A stretch of 64,000 nt of DNA, taken from contig JAKEER010000513.1 of the NCBI GenBank assembly GCA_022616615.1, positions 62,001-126,000 on the forward strand, in the 5' to 3' direction. A model generated the notes under the pieces. It did no database searches and was not told the DNA's origin. It saw only the letters and a list, made by a program, of their open reading frames with translations. Position 1 is the stretch's first letter. Every line of letters starts with the position of its first letter. The DNA comes from Acidobacteriota bacterium (lineage in GTDB: Bacteria > Acidobacteriota > Terriglobia > Versatilivoradales > Versatilivoraceae). This document shows, piece after piece, positions 20,214-31,228 of the stretch. Both the position numbers and the translations under genes were made by a program.

Positions 20214-23200
20214 ATGCGACTTTACGGAACCTTTGTAGCAACGGCCACAATGCTGACGATGTTGCCCGTCGGGGCCTCGGCGCGCGATGATTTGACGGCC
20301 GCTGCACGAGAGTTTTTTGAGACACGGATCCGCCCGGTCTTGGTTGGAGAATGCGCTAGCTGCCACAGCGGAGAGCGGCCGCAGGGTGGCCTGCGGCTCG
20401 ACTATCGTGGTGGCTGGGAACGAGGGGGCAAGTCAGGCACGCCGATCGAGCGTGGTAATGTGGACAAGAGCTTGCTCATCAGACTAATTCGCCATGAATC
20501 CCCAGGAATGCCCATGCCGCTCGGCGGCAAGAAACTGGCGCCGGAAGTGATCGCGGCATTTGAGGAATGGGTGCGAATGGGCGCGCCTGATCCGCGAGAT
20601 ACCGCCGCTACAGCGCCCCCCCCGGAGCAGTCATGGGATTCGCTTTTAGGTGACCGGCGGCGGTGGTGGAGCCTGCAACCAGTGGTGCGCCCGGCGGTTC
20701 CTTCGGTCAAGCAATTCAGGTGGTCGAAGCGTGCGGTCGACCGGTTCATTCTGGCAAAGCTGGAAGCGAGAGGTCTTGTCCCCGCACCACGAACCGAACG
20801 CGCCACGCTGCTGCGGCGTCTAAATTACGTTCTAACCGGTCTGCCACCCACCCCCGAAGAAGTGGACGCCTTCGTTCGCGACCGCAATCCAGCAGCGTAC
20901 TTGATGGCGGTGGACCGGCTGTTGGCTTCGCCCCACTTTGGCGAGCGCTGGGCGCGGCACTGGATGGACGTTATCGGCTACAGCGACACGTATGGCGTGG
21001 AGTGGGATATTCCGGTAAAGGGAGCCTGGCGTTTCCGCGACTACTTGATTCGTGCGTTTAACGCCGATGTCCCGTTCGATCAATTGGTGCGCGAACAGAT
21101 CGCTGGTGATCTCATCCCTCAGCCACGAATCGACCCCAAAGAACAGATCAACGAGTCGCTGATTGGACCGATGTTCTTTCAGATGGGCGAAAAATCCCAC
21201 AACGACAGCCTGCGTTTCAACGGAATCCACCAGCAGATGTTGAGCAGCAAAATCGACGTGTTTTCCAAGGCGTTTCAGGGAACGACCGTGGCGTGCTCGC
21301 GCTGCCATGACCACAAATTCGAGGCTATCTCGCAGCGGGACTACTATGCCTTGGCGGGCATTCTTATGAGTTCCCGTTGGGTTACCAATACGCTCGACAC
21401 ACCACAGCGCAACCGGGAGGTGCTCGAACAACTTGTGGCCATCAAACCGAAGCTTCACCCGGTGCTGGCGGACTGGTGGTTTGAAGAAGCAGATCAGATT
21501 CTCCGGTATTTGCTGGCCGGGCAGGCTTGCATCAACAGTGACACCGACGCTCAAAAACTTTCCGAAGGTCTGGACTCTGATCGTTTGGCCGCAACAAAAA
21601 AGGCGCTGACGGTCTCCGTCGGCGTGAAACCGCCGATAGAGGATGCCCTCTACCCGTGGTTTGAACTGCAGCAGGCGGCCAGCAACAGTAAGTCTCTGGA
21701 GAGTGTGTGGCGGGAACTTGCGGAAATGTATCTGCGAACCCGCGAGGAGCGGATCGCCGCCAACGCTCGTGACTACACCCTGATCGCCGACTTCCGCCAC
21801 GGGATTCCCGCCGGGTGGTCGGTGGACGGTGTTGGTCTGCGCCAAGGGCCCGTGTCTAACGGCGAACTGGCAGTGTCTATAGACGGTCCCTATGCGATAA
21901 CAAGACTGCTCTCTGCCGGTCTTGCCACAGATGGGATGTCGCCGCGGCTCAACGGCGCAGTCCGCACGCCGTACCTGAACCCGTCCGGCCCCCAGCGGGT
22001 GAGTCTGGAGTTGAGTGGGGGGGATTTCGCCACGCATCGCCAAGTTGTCGATAATGCCTTCCTCACCGAGCGGCAAGTGTATCTAACGAACAAGAGCTTT
22101 TATTGGGTGGAGCTGTCGATCTGGGAGGATAAACAAACCCGCGACGGGCTGACGCCGGACGAGAAAGCCGAAATGCGCATCTTCGCTGAAGTAGCAACGA
22201 AGGCGTCGAACCCTAACTTTCCACCACGCGTGGGTTTGGGCGGGAAACTCACTAAAGAACAGGAGCATGACGCGCGCAGTTGGTTCAGCATCGGTCGGGT
22301 GATGCTTCACGACAAAGCCGGTCCCCCGGCTGACGAACTTGCCCGTTTTGCGAACTTGTTCTCCGGCGGCACCCCCACCGACCTTTCCGCTGCTGCGAAC
22401 CGCTACGGCGACTGGCTCGCCACGGCGCTTACCGACTGGAGGCAAGGCCGCGCAGACGAAGAAGATGTCCGGCTCATCAATTGGATGCTCGATAGCGGCT
22501 TACTGCCTAATAAGATGGACGCGCGGCCCGCGGTGCGCGACTTGGTCGCCTCATACCGTAATGCTGAGAAGCAGTTGGCCGAACCGGAGACGGTGAATGG
22601 GATGGCGGACCTGGACGAGGGTCGGGACTACCGCCTAAACATTCGGGGTGTTTATGAAGATCTCGGTGAACGTGTGCCGCGCGGCTATCTGGAAGTTCTC
22701 ACGGGTCGCCGTGATGGCCTTGGCACCAATGGAAGCGGCAGACTGCAATTGGCTGACTTGATCGCCAGTCCGAAAAACCCGCTAACAGCTCGAGTCTTTG
22801 TCAACCGCGTGTGGCATTGGGTATTCGGAACCGGCATTGTCGCCACACCCGATGATTTCGGACACTTAGGCGAACCGCCGTCACATCCGGAAATGCTCGA
22901 TTATCTCGCGGACTCGTTTGTGAAGAGAGGCTGGTCATTGAAGAAACTGGTTCGCATGCTCGTGACTAGCGAAACTTTCCAGCAGTCGGGGCAAATCAGC
23001 GTAGGAGGCCGAGCGGCTGACCCTCTCAATCGCCTTCTTCATCACTACCCACTTCGGCGTCTGGACGCAGAATCAGTGCAAGACTACCTGCTATGGGTTT
23101 CCACTCGGCTAAACCCTCGCCTGTTCGGCGATCCGATCAATCCTGCACGAACGAAGGAAGATCCGACTAAACGTTTGTTTTCCGGGCCGGTTGACGCTGA

Positions 23201-23630
23201 CGGTCGCCGGTCTATCTATGTGAAAATGACCATCATGGACCCACCCAAGTTTTTGGCAACATTCAACCAGCCAAGCCCGAAGATTCTCACCGGCAGGCGT
23301 GATGTCACCAACGTGCCTGCACAAGCGTTGGCTCTGTTGAATGACCCATTCGTTACCGCACAGGCCGAATACTGGGCGCGCCAACTTATCGTCTCACCGC
23401 ACTCAACACCTGAAGAGCGGTTGACGGCCATGTTCCGGCGTGCGTTCGGGCGTGCTCCGAGCACATGGGAATTGACGCGCTGGACCAAGGCGGTCCGGGA
23501 CATGGCATTGGCTTATCGGGATAGTCCTGGATTGGCTCCCAAATCGGACGAAATCATGCAGTCACTACCGGTCTGGAAGAGTACGGCGCACGCAATCTTC
23601 AACACCAAGGAGTTCCTCTATGTCCGCTAA
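20214..23630 (+). CDS. PSCyt1 cytochrome c + DUF1549/DUF1553 secreted protein
   Basis: FFETRIRPVLVGECASCHSGERPQGGLRLDYRGGWERGGKSGTPI; ARHWMDVIGYSDTYGVEWDIPVKGAWRFRDYLIRAFN; NPLTARVFVNRVWHWVFGTGIVATPDDFG. Confidence 0.9.
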   Translation: MRLYGTFVATATMLTMLPVGASARDDLTAAAREFFETRIRPVLVGECASCHSGERPQGGLRLDYRGGWERGGKSGTPIERGNVDKSLLIRLIRHESPGMPMPLGGKKLAPEVIAAFEEWVRMGAPDPRDTAATAPPPEQSWDSLLGDRRRWWSLQPVVRPAVPSVKQFRWSKRAVDRFILAKLEARGLVPAPRTERATLLRRLNYVLTGLPPTPEEVDAFVRDRNPAAYLMAVDRLLASPHFGERWARHWMDVIGYSDTYGVEWDIPVKGAWRFRDYLIRAFNADVPFDQLVREQIAGDLIPQPRIDPKEQINESLIGPMFFQMGEKSHNDSLRFNGIHQQMLSSKIDVFSKAFQGTTVACSRCHDHKFEAISQRDYYALAGILMSSRWVTNTLDTPQRNREVLEQLVAIKPKLHPVLADWWFEEADQILRYLLAGQACINSDTDAQKLSEGLDSDRLAATKKALTVSVGVKPPIEDALYPWFELQQAASNSKSLESVWRELAEMYLRTREERIAANARDYTLIADFRHGIPAGWSVDGVGLRQGPVSNGELAVSIDGPYAITRLLSAGLATDGMSPRLNGAVRTPYLNPSGPQRVSLELSGGDFATHRQVVDNAFLTERQVYLTNKSFYWVELSIWEDKQTRDGLTPDEKAEMRIFAEVATKASNPNFPPRVGLGGKLTKEQEHDARSWFSIGRVMLHDKAGPPADELARFANLFSGGTPTDLSAAANRYGDWLATALTDWRQGRADEEDVRLINWMLDSGLLPNKMDARPAVRDLVASYRNAEKQLAEPETVNGMADLDEGRDYRLNIRGVYEDLGERVPRGYLEVLTGRRDGLGTNGSGRLQLADLIASPKNPLTARVFVNRVWHWVFGTGIVATPDDFGHLGEPPSHPEMLDYLADSFVKRGWSLKKLVRMLVTSETFQQSGQISVGGRAADPLNRLLHHYPLRRLDAESVQDYLLWVSTRLNPRLFGDPINPARTKEDPTKRLFSGPVDADGRRSIYVKMTIMDPPKFLATFNQPSPKILTGRRDVTNVPAQALALLNDPFVTAQAEYWARQLIVSPHSTPEERLTAMFRRAFGRAPSTWELTRWTKAVRDMALAYRDSPGLAPKSDEIMQSLPVWKSTAHAIFNTKEFLYVR

Positions 23631-25053
23631 AATTCCGTTTGCTTCTTTTCCGATGACGCGCCGCGAGTGGCTGCGCCAATCATCCAACGGATTTGGCATG
23701 CTTGCTCTTTCCGCCCTGATGGCTGAACAGGCGCGCGGGGCGCACTCGGCCACCAAGGCGATTAGGCCGCACTTTCCTCCAAAAGCCAAGAGCGTGATCA
23801 TGTGCTTTATGGACGGGGGCCCCAGCCACGTGGACACTTTCGATCCGAAGCCACTCCTGAAAAAGCGTCAGGGCGAGAAGATCGGCCAGTCAGCGGTTTC
23901 GACCAAATCGCAATCTACACCGGACCGCGTCTGGCTGGGCAGCCCCTGGGAATTTCGTCAGCGCGGGCAAAGCGGTCTTTGGGTCAGCGATCTGCTACCG
24001 CACATTGCGAATGTCGCCGACGAGTTATGTGTGGTTCGATCTATTGTGGGACTACAGCCGGTGCACGCCCAGCAAAATTTGCTCTTTCATACCGGGCGGC
24101 CAACGGGTAGTGCACCTACTTTCGGTTCGTGGGTGTCCTATGGTCTCGGCAATCCGTCGGACAATCTTCCGAACTATATGCTTCTCTTCAGCGAATGGGT
24201 CCCCAACGGAGGCCTTGAGAACTTCTCAAGTGCGTTCTTGCCCGCAACCCACGCACCCACCGTTCTACGCACACAAGGTGTACCGATGGACAACATTGTT
24301 CCCTCTGATCCAGCCACGGTGCAGGAACAGAAGCTCGCTCTGCTCAGTGATCAGGATGCAGCCTTTGCACGGGCGACCGGCGACGATGCCATCGAGTCGG
24401 CCATTAAGAACTATGAAACAGCGTTTCGCCTTCAAGCGATGATTCCGGAACTGGCCGACGTGAGCGGAGAATCCGAGGCGACTCGCCGAATGTACGGCCT
24501 CGATGCGGACAATGATGCCAAGAAGGGTTATGGCCTCCAGTGCCTCCGTGCGCGGCGTCTAGTGGAGGCTGGCGTGCGATTTGTCGAGATCACCTGTCCG
24601 CTGACCCACCCGAACAACGGGCCGTGGGACCAGCATCAAAACCTGAAAAAGTATCATGAAGAGAACGCGATGATCATGGATCAGGGCGTCGCGGCTCTCA
24701 TCAAGGACCTGAAACAAAGGGGACTCCTGGACTCAACCGTCGTCTTGTGGGCAGGAGAAATGGGACGTACCCCCCACACCCCTAAAATTACCGAGACGGT
24801 TGGGCGCGACCACCACGTGAACGGCTACTCGATCTTCGTCGCGGGCGGCGGATTCAAGCGAGGCGTCACGTACGGGAGTACTGATGAGTTCGGAAACAGC
24901 GTGGCGGAACAGCCGGCTACAATTCACGACATTCATGCAACCATCCTGCACCAACTTGGCCTCGATCACCAACGGCTGACCTTTCGGTTCGGAGGCCGCG
25001 ACATGAGCCTCACCGACGTTCACGGCCACCTGATCCACGAACTCCTGGCATAA
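23620..25053 (+). CDS. DUF1501 family secreted protein
   Basis: TRREWLRQSSNGFGMLALSALM; VIMCFMDGGPSHVDTFDPKP; WAGEMGRTPHTPK; start overlaps upstream stop. Confidence 0.9.
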   Translation: MSAKIPFASFPMTRREWLRQSSNGFGMLALSALMAEQARGAHSATKAIRPHFPPKAKSVIMCFMDGGPSHVDTFDPKPLLKKRQGEKIGQSAVSTKSQSTPDRVWLGSPWEFRQRGQSGLWVSDLLPHIANVADELCVVRSIVGLQPVHAQQNLLFHTGRPTGSAPTFGSWVSYGLGNPSDNLPNYMLLFSEWVPNGGLENFSSAFLPATHAPTVLRTQGVPMDNIVPSDPATVQEQKLALLSDQDAAFARATGDDAIESAIKNYETAFRLQAMIPELADVSGESEATRRMYGLDADNDAKKGYGLQCLRARRLVEAGVRFVEITCPLTHPNNGPWDQHQNLKKYHEENAMIMDQGVAALIKDLKQRGLLDSTVVLWAGEMGRTPHTPKITETVGRDHHVNGYSIFVAGGGFKRGVTYGSTDEFGNSVAEQPATIHDIHATILHQLGLDHQRLTFRFGGRDMSLTDVHGHLIHELLA

Positions 25054-25163
25054 GCCAAGTCTGTTGCTGGAGCCGTTTTACGATTGAGGAAACTGGGCCA
25101 CGCATCTATAAGTTATAAGTCAGCTTCTTTCTCTCAAGAGTTTGGAATCGTCGAGGCTACGGA

Positions 25164-26201
25164 ATGATCGTGCATTCTGAATTCGCAGAAGGAATCCTTT
25201 GGGTTCTGCTGAGTGCCTTCGGAAACGGTTCGTTTGGGCTGTTCCTTAAGTACAACCGCGATTGGAAGTGGGAACACATGTGGTTGATTTACTCTCTATT
25301 AGCCATGGTCGTGATCCCATGGACGATGGGCTTCGCGACAGTCCCAGGTTTGCCTCAAATCCTCGGTTCAGTGCGCGATGCCGACCTCGCCCTTGTGTTT
25401 CTTTACGGCTTGGGATGGGGAGTGGGCGCAGTGCTCTATGGATTGGCGTTGAATATGGTGGGGCTAGCTCTCACTTATGCCATCGCGGGAGGACTCGCGA
25501 CGGCCTGCGGCTCTCTGTTGCCATTGGTCTTACTGCATCCTCTGGAATTGCTGACGATGCGGGGACTTATGATTATAGGTGGAGTCTCTCTCATTGTAAT
25601 CGGAGTGGGAATATCCTCCTGGGCAGCCCACCTGAAAGCGACAGCTTTCACACGAAAGTCTGGCGATGTCTTGGCGCTTTCGGAGCGGAGAAGTCTATTT
25701 TCCGGCATTCTCGTGGCCATCGCTGCAGGACTATTGACTTCCATGTTGAACCTTAGCTTCGCGTATGGAGCTCCTTTAGGAAAAATCGCGGTGAACCACG
25801 GAACCCATCCGTTGTTTGCAGCAAACCTTATATGGATTGTGGCTTTACCCGCTGGCTTTCTTGCAAACGCTGCATATTGTGCTCATTTGATTCGCAAGGG
25901 ACAGTCGTGGAGCCTCTTTTCCAGTCACTGGACCCCTTTTGGCCTCGCTCTTGGCATGGCGCTGCTGTGGTCAGCCGGATACATTTTCTATGGTTTTGCA
26001 GGCTCGAAACTTGGTGAACTAGCGGCTGTGGTGGGGTGGCCATTGATGTCGTCCCTGACGATCTTGACCGCGAACTTCTGGGGTGCAGTTTCCGGTGAAT
26101 GGGCTAGGAGCGGGACAAAACCCCGCCTCGTGATGAGTGGTGCTGTATTCTTGCTCTGTGTGGGAATGTTTATCGTTGGGGGGGCTGAATCTGGCAGGTG
26201 A
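25164..26201 (+). CDS. RhaT-like L-rhamnose/proton symporter family permease
   Basis: Multi-TM, GILWVLLSAFGNGSFGLFLKYNRDWKWEHMWLIYSLLAMVVIPW... Confidence 0.75.
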   Translation: MIVHSEFAEGILWVLLSAFGNGSFGLFLKYNRDWKWEHMWLIYSLLAMVVIPWTMGFATVPGLPQILGSVRDADLALVFLYGLGWGVGAVLYGLALNMVGLALTYAIAGGLATACGSLLPLVLLHPLELLTMRGLMIIGGVSLIVIGVGISSWAAHLKATAFTRKSGDVLALSERRSLFSGILVAIAAGLLTSMLNLSFAYGAPLGKIAVNHGTHPLFAANLIWIVALPAGFLANAAYCAHLIRKGQSWSLFSSHWTPFGLALGMALLWSAGYIFYGFAGSKLGELAAVVGWPLMSSLTILTANFWGAVSGEWARSGTKPRLVMSGAVFLLCVGMFIVGGAESGR

Positions 26202-26403
26202 TTGTTTACACGCGTCTCGACCGCGTTTCGGGCCAGAAAGCATGAAGTGAACTGGCGTTGCCCAACTGTTTGGCAAGGCGAGTTCTGTCTTGCCGATGGC
26301 ACGATGCTGGTGGACTTGTTTCGCACCATGTATGAGGTGCTCCGCCAGAGGAGCAGAACCAATGCCCTTAGTCGCGCGCCAGGTTCTATCTGAGGAGTTC
26401 TTT

Positions 26404-27375
26404 ATGAGATTGAATCGACCTGTTTCAGCTCTCTTCGGTCTGCTTGCCGTGTTGTGTGGTGTCCATACTGGGGGCACACCATCAGCAAAAGCTGTTCTGC
26501 CCCATCGCCTATTGCTCGTTGCCAGCGAGGGATTATATATAATGGAGCGAGACGGTTCCTGCTCCTGGTCCTACAACGTGCCTCGCATCAATGGGCGTAG
26601 CAACTTGGAGTTTGACGACCTTGTGTACGACGGGCAGGCGCTTTCGGACGGCCACTTCCTGTATGCTGCGCACCGATATGTCCGTGAAGTGGATCACGAT
26701 GGGAAGACTTTGTGGGAGTACCGGGTGACCGGCGCGCATGAGGTGAAATCTTTTGCGTTGGGACCGGATGGCACCGTGGCTGTGCCGCACAGTGGCGAAC
26801 AAGCCATCCTCGAACTGGAACGGGGCACCGGGCGTGAACTCAAACGCATTCCACTGCCGGCTGAAGGAAGCTATCATACTCGCTACAACCTGCTGCGTCT
26901 CACGCCGGAGGGTACATATCTCCTGGCGCTGGTCGCGGAAAAGCGTTGTGTGGAAGTGGACCGTTCCGGTAAGGTGCTGCGGTCATTCGCCGTTCCTGGT
27001 AGACCTACTGTGGCCCGAAGACTACCAGACGGCAGTACCGTGGTCAGCGGCGAGTTTGGCATCCGGCGTTTTGGAGCCGACGGAGCAAAGCAGTGGAGCT
27101 TTGACCAGGCTGATACGGCGGGGCAGTTCTTGCTGATGTGGCCGTACGGCACAATACCATTGGAAGGCGGACGGCTCATGGTGGTGAATTCCGATTGGCA
27201 CTACAAGGAAGCAGGCTCGAACCGCGTACCACTGTTCATCGTAGGCGAAGACAAGCGGGTCGAATGGAGTCTGGACGTCAAGGCGTTCGAGCCGTGGAAA
27301 AAGAGCGAGACGGAGCCCCGTTCTGGGCTAAAGGAACACCGCCTCATGGTTGTCCAGTTGCTCACCGACAAATGA
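26404..27375 (+). CDS. Secreted beta-propeller (PQQ/WD-like) protein
   Basis: HRLLLVASEGLYIMERDGSCSWSYNVP..., repeated blades (KTLWEYRV, KQWSFDQ, RVEWSLDV); ATG at 26404. Confidence 0.65.
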   Translation: MRLNRPVSALFGLLAVLCGVHTGGTPSAKAVLPHRLLLVASEGLYIMERDGSCSWSYNVPRINGRSNLEFDDLVYDGQALSDGHFLYAAHRYVREVDHDGKTLWEYRVTGAHEVKSFALGPDGTVAVPHSGEQAILELERGTGRELKRIPLPAEGSYHTRYNLLRLTPEGTYLLALVAEKRCVEVDRSGKVLRSFAVPGRPTVARRLPDGSTVVSGEFGIRRFGADGAKQWSFDQADTAGQFLLMWPYGTIPLEGGRLMVVNSDWHYKEAGSNRVPLFIVGEDKRVEWSLDVKAFEPWKKSETEPRSGLKEHRLMVVQLLTDK

Positions 27376-27590
27376 CGAGGCTGAAGATCTCACGGAAAAG
27401 GAGTCGCTTGCGGGGCGCGACGATCTTTTCTTTCACTTCGTGCGGAATCCGTTGCTTGATGCTACCAACCGGCGATCCGGGCAGGCTAATGACCGACATG
27501 AGGGTGGTCTGCACAGCGGCGCGTAAGAGCAAGTGACCGGCAGTAACTGACAATTCTTGCACGTCATCTTATTAACCAATCAAGTTGTTC

Positions 27591-28424
27591 CTAGAGGTTG
27601 ACCTTGCCCGTCCTAAGTACCTGGCGGGCTCTCCTGACTACAGCTTCGTCCACCATCCTTCCGTCCAGGGTCAGCACGCCAGACCTGTTTGCCGAAAAGG
27701 CTGCGAGTACCTTTTGCGCATTGTCTATTTCAGCTTCAGTTGGCGAGAAGAGTTCGTTGAGTATCGGAACCTGCGCCGGATGAATCGCCAGCTTCCCTGT
27801 AAAACCCAGATTCCGGGCCGCTTGAGCTTCACCCTGTAGCTTTGTGCCGTCACTCCAATCCAAACAGGGCGAGTCAATCGCCTCTAACCCGAACGCCTTG
27901 CTGGCTGTGACAACAGTGGAGCGTGCGAAGAGCAGCTCAACGTCTCCTGGGGTTCGAGAGATCCCAACATCTGCACAATAATCCTCAGAACCAAATACGA
28001 GACTAGACATCCTGGAGCAACTAGAGGCGATTTGAGGAGCGTTTAGTATTCCGGCGGCGGATTCTATGAGGGCGAGAATCTTCATCTGACCCCCTGCGTC
28101 CTGGTGATCCAGAACTTCCGCCAAGACCATGGTTTCTTGTGCCGACTGACACTTGCTAAGAAGAATCCCATCCGCACGCAGGTTTCTAAGCGCCCTGCAA
28201 TCCTCTTGAAAGTCCTTGGTGTCGACCCGATTGAAGCGTACCAAGACCGTTGCCTGAAACTGCCAGTTTTCCGACATCAAGGATGTGGTCAGGGATCTGG
28301 CCACATCCTTGTCCGCAGGCAGCACAGAATCCTCCCAGTCAAAAATTAAACCGTCCGCTGGGATCTCAGCAGCCTTTAGAAGCTTCTTTCTGTCATTGCC
28401 AGGCACAAACAAAAGACTTCGCAA
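27591..28424 (-). CDS. HpcH/HpaI aldolase / citrate lyase beta-like (CitE-like) protein
   Basis: MRSLLFVPGNDRKKLLKAAEIPADGLIFDWEDSVLPADKD; ALIESAAGILNAPQIA; LVFGSEDYCADVG; GKLAIHPAQV. Confidence 0.88.
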   Translation of the reverse strand: MRSLLFVPGNDRKKLLKAAEIPADGLIFDWEDSVLPADKDVARSLTTSLMSENWQFQATVLVRFNRVDTKDFQEDCRALRNLRADGILLSKCQSAQETMVLAEVLDHQDAGGQMKILALIESAAGILNAPQIASSCSRMSSLVFGSEDYCADVGISRTPGDVELLFARSTVVTASKAFGLEAIDSPCLDWSDGTKLQGEAQAARNLGFTGKLAIHPAQVPILNELFSPTEAEIDNAQKVLAAFSANRSGVLTLDGRMVDEAVVRRARQVLRTGKVNL

Positions 28425-28637
28425 TGGTGTGTCACCTCAGCAATGATCCACGGCGGACAAAATGGCCACTGCACGGCAATTTGTTGTGAAGTTTCAAGTG
28501 CACCGTGTGTTTCTTAGCAGTAAAAAGAATGTATTGCAAGTAACATTTAAATCGTCTAGTATCACACCTGAATCTGTTAACGAAAGGCAGGCTTGCTAGT
28601 CTTCGGGGTTTGTTTCCTCGCGAAAGCAACAGAACTC

Positions 28638-29825
28638 ATGCCGGTTCCCGTCACCATTCCCAAGGCAACACTCTCTATGGAGGAGGGTATGATTGCCAGG
28701 TGGCTTAAGGCAGAGGGGCAATTAGTTGCCCAAGGAGATCCTCTTTTCGAGCTGGAAACCGACAAGGCAGTAGCTGAAGTGGAGTCTCCCGTCAACGGCA
28801 CTTTGTTGCGGATCATTATTCCTGAAGGATCCGTTAGGGTCGAGCAGATTGTTGCATGGGTTGGAGAACCTGGCGAGCCTATGGACGAAACGTCGACGGC
28901 ACCAGTATCTGGAAAAATCGAGGAGGGAACAGAATCCACTTCAAAGCTGCCTGCTAGTCATCCTAGCGCGAGAGTAGCAAGGCTGCCCACGCCCGCAGCG
29001 CGTAGGCGAGCGAGAGAATTGGGCATCGTGCTCACAAAGATCACAGGAACAGGCCCTGAAGGAAGAATCACTGAAGGAGATGTCGAGAAGTTGCATCAAA
29101 TGCAGATTGGTGAGGCTTCGACACGCACCTCTCCAAAGCAGTTCCGACGCGGCGTTCTGATTCGCAAACTCACTGCATCATGGCAGAGTATCCCGCATAT
29201 TCACATTGCGCGACACATGGACGCGGGTGGCTTGATTTCAGCTAGGCCAGTCGCGAAGTCACGGTTTTCTCCCGATGTGTCCGTGACGGATTTGATCCTC
29301 TTTGTTCTTTCTAGAGTCCTTCCAAAATTCCCGCCGCTCATGACGGTATGGAAAGGTGAGGAACTCATCATACAAACTTCTCTCAACCTCGCCTTGGTGG
29401 TTGACACGGCGGCTGGAGTCGTGGCCCCGGTAATACACAATATTTGCGACCTCGACATCGGCCAGATTTGCTCGAGCAGGCAAGAGCTTGTGGACGCTGC
29501 ACGTTTACATCGATTAAGAGTTGAGCAGATGGAGGATGGCTCATTTACGTTGACCAATCTTGGGATGCACGATGTGGATTACTTCGCACCTATCATCAAT
29601 TCGCCACAGAGCGCCATTTTGGCCGTCGGGCGAATCTCTGAAGAGCCGGTGGTTGTTGGCGGTAAAGTTGTGGCAGGCTGGCGAATGTGGGCTAACTTGG
29701 CACTAGATCACCGAGTCGCAGATGGAATGCTTGCGGCCCGTTTCCTGTCTGAGCTACAGGCCTCATTTGACGGGTTATCTCAAGTCTTAAGCCAGTCGAG
29801 TCACCCCGAAAAGATTCAGTCGTAA
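28638..29825 (+). CDS. 2-oxoacid dehydrogenase E2 (dihydrolipoamide acyltransferase)
   Basis: Lipoyl domain GDPLFELETDKAVAEVESP, peripheral subunit-binding PAARRRARELGI, catalytic LALDHRVADGMLAARFL. Confidence 0.9.
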   Translation: MPVPVTIPKATLSMEEGMIARWLKAEGQLVAQGDPLFELETDKAVAEVESPVNGTLLRIIIPEGSVRVEQIVAWVGEPGEPMDETSTAPVSGKIEEGTESTSKLPASHPSARVARLPTPAARRRARELGIVLTKITGTGPEGRITEGDVEKLHQMQIGEASTRTSPKQFRRGVLIRKLTASWQSIPHIHIARHMDAGGLISARPVAKSRFSPDVSVTDLILFVLSRVLPKFPPLMTVWKGEELIIQTSLNLALVVDTAAGVVAPVIHNICDLDIGQICSSRQELVDAARLHRLRVEQMEDGSFTLTNLGMHDVDYFAPIINSPQSAILAVGRISEEPVVVGGKVVAGWRMWANLALDHRVADGMLAARFLSELQASFDGLSQVLSQSSHPEKIQS

Positions 29826-29844
29826 CTCGCAATCGGAGATCTCA

Positions 29845-31005
29845 ATGACAACAACAATCAGAGATGTTTGTGCCATCCCTTTGGAAAAGAATCTGGATAA
29901 AGTCTTCAAAGGTGGCACCTATGCCATCACATCTCGCTACACCCTTGTCACCGAAGTTCATTTAGACAATGGGATCGTTGGGCAAACCTTTGGAGGAGAC
30001 GAAGAAAGGTATCAGAAGGAAGTCGTCAATCTGGTGAATGAAACCTTTCGAAAACTGTTGTTGGGGAAAGATGCTCTGAGTGTTGAGTTGCTCTGGGAGG
30101 CGATGTTTCACTGTGTGGCTCCCGATCTGGTCAATCGCGGGATTCACACCTTGGACCTCACGAACAAAGCCATCATCATGCAGGCAATTGCTGGAGTCGA
30201 CATCGCTTTGTGGGACGCGATCGGCAAGACGCAAGGGCTGCCACTCTACAAGATGCTTGGAGGATATCGAGAAAAGGTTCCTGTGATTGCGATAGGAGGA
30301 TACTACTGGGAAGGCAAGGATGAGAAAGACTTTCAAGAAGAACTGCTGTCTTACAAGCGGGCTGGACTTTATGGTATGAAACTCAAAGTTGGGCGTCTGT
30401 CCCCGAAAGAGGACGCTGATCGGGTTCGTTTTGCAAGATCCGTGGCCGGTGACGACTTCATCATTGCTTGCGACGCCAACCAGGCTTGGACGGTCGATCA
30501 AGCGATTACTTTCTGCAAGCAAGTTGAGGATTTGAATATCCGATGGTTCGAAGAACCTGTGGTGTGGTACGACCAATTGCGGGGCCTGTCCGAGGTGCGG
30601 CGCGTCGGCAAAATTCCAATCGTAGCAGGACAAGGGGAGATCTCCCGGTTTGGTTGTCGTGATCTCATCATGGCCGACGCGGTAGACATTCTTAATGTTG
30701 ATGCTACGATCGCGGGTGGAATCACGGAGTGGCGCCGGATTGCCGGAATGGCCAGTATGACCAATGTGTCGATGGCTCACCATGAAGAACCGCAGGTTGC
30801 AGTGCACTTGCTCTCTTCGATTCCGCATGGCTTATACGTAGAAATCTTTCCAGATCCCAATAGAGATCCAATGTGGTTTGAATTGCCTGACAAGCATCCG
30901 GAGATCAAGAATGGCTGTATGCATGCGCCCAGGCAGCCGGGCATTGGCATTCCGCTGCGTGAGGAAGTTATTGAAAGGTATCGAGCGAACGGAGTAAGGG
31001 TTTGA
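29845..31005 (+). CDS. Mandelate racemase/muconate lactonizing enzyme family (enolase superfamily) protein
   Basis: YGMKLKVG, IACDANQAW, RWFEEPVVW, VAGQGEISRFGCRDLI, AHHEEP. Confidence 0.88.
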   Translation: MTTTIRDVCAIPLEKNLDKVFKGGTYAITSRYTLVTEVHLDNGIVGQTFGGDEERYQKEVVNLVNETFRKLLLGKDALSVELLWEAMFHCVAPDLVNRGIHTLDLTNKAIIMQAIAGVDIALWDAIGKTQGLPLYKMLGGYREKVPVIAIGGYYWEGKDEKDFQEELLSYKRAGLYGMKLKVGRLSPKEDADRVRFARSVAGDDFIIACDANQAWTVDQAITFCKQVEDLNIRWFEEPVVWYDQLRGLSEVRRVGKIPIVAGQGEISRFGCRDLIMADAVDILNVDATIAGGITEWRRIAGMASMTNVSMAHHEEPQVAVHLLSSIPHGLYVEIFPDPNRDPMWFELPDKHPEIKNGCMHAPRQPGIGIPLREEVIERYRANGVRV

Positions 31006-31228
31006 GCAGGTCAGGCAATCGTGAAATTGCTCTTGGTATGAAAAATGTCTCGAAGCGTTTTCGCGGCGCCAAGTCAGTGCGGCGCGATGCTCTTCTGGAT
31101 GATGACCACTGTGGTTGATGGTCCTCGTGTGGCAACCGGCCTCTGGAAGTCTCACTTCCCCAGATGTGGCACTCTTGATCGTGAACCGTCGCAAAATCTG
31201 AGAAGAGTCTGAAAAGGAGCAACCCGCG

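Noticed and set aside
20832-22076. 414-aa minus-strand ORF
   Set aside because: Antisense to the DUF1549/DUF1553 gene; no recognisable motifs.
29845-31005. Methylaspartate ammonia-lyase (enolase superfamily) that would make mesaconate directly
   Set aside because: Active-site motifs (KLKVG, DANQAW, EEP, GQGE, AHHEE) fit the mandelate racemase/sugar-acid dehydratase subgroup instead.
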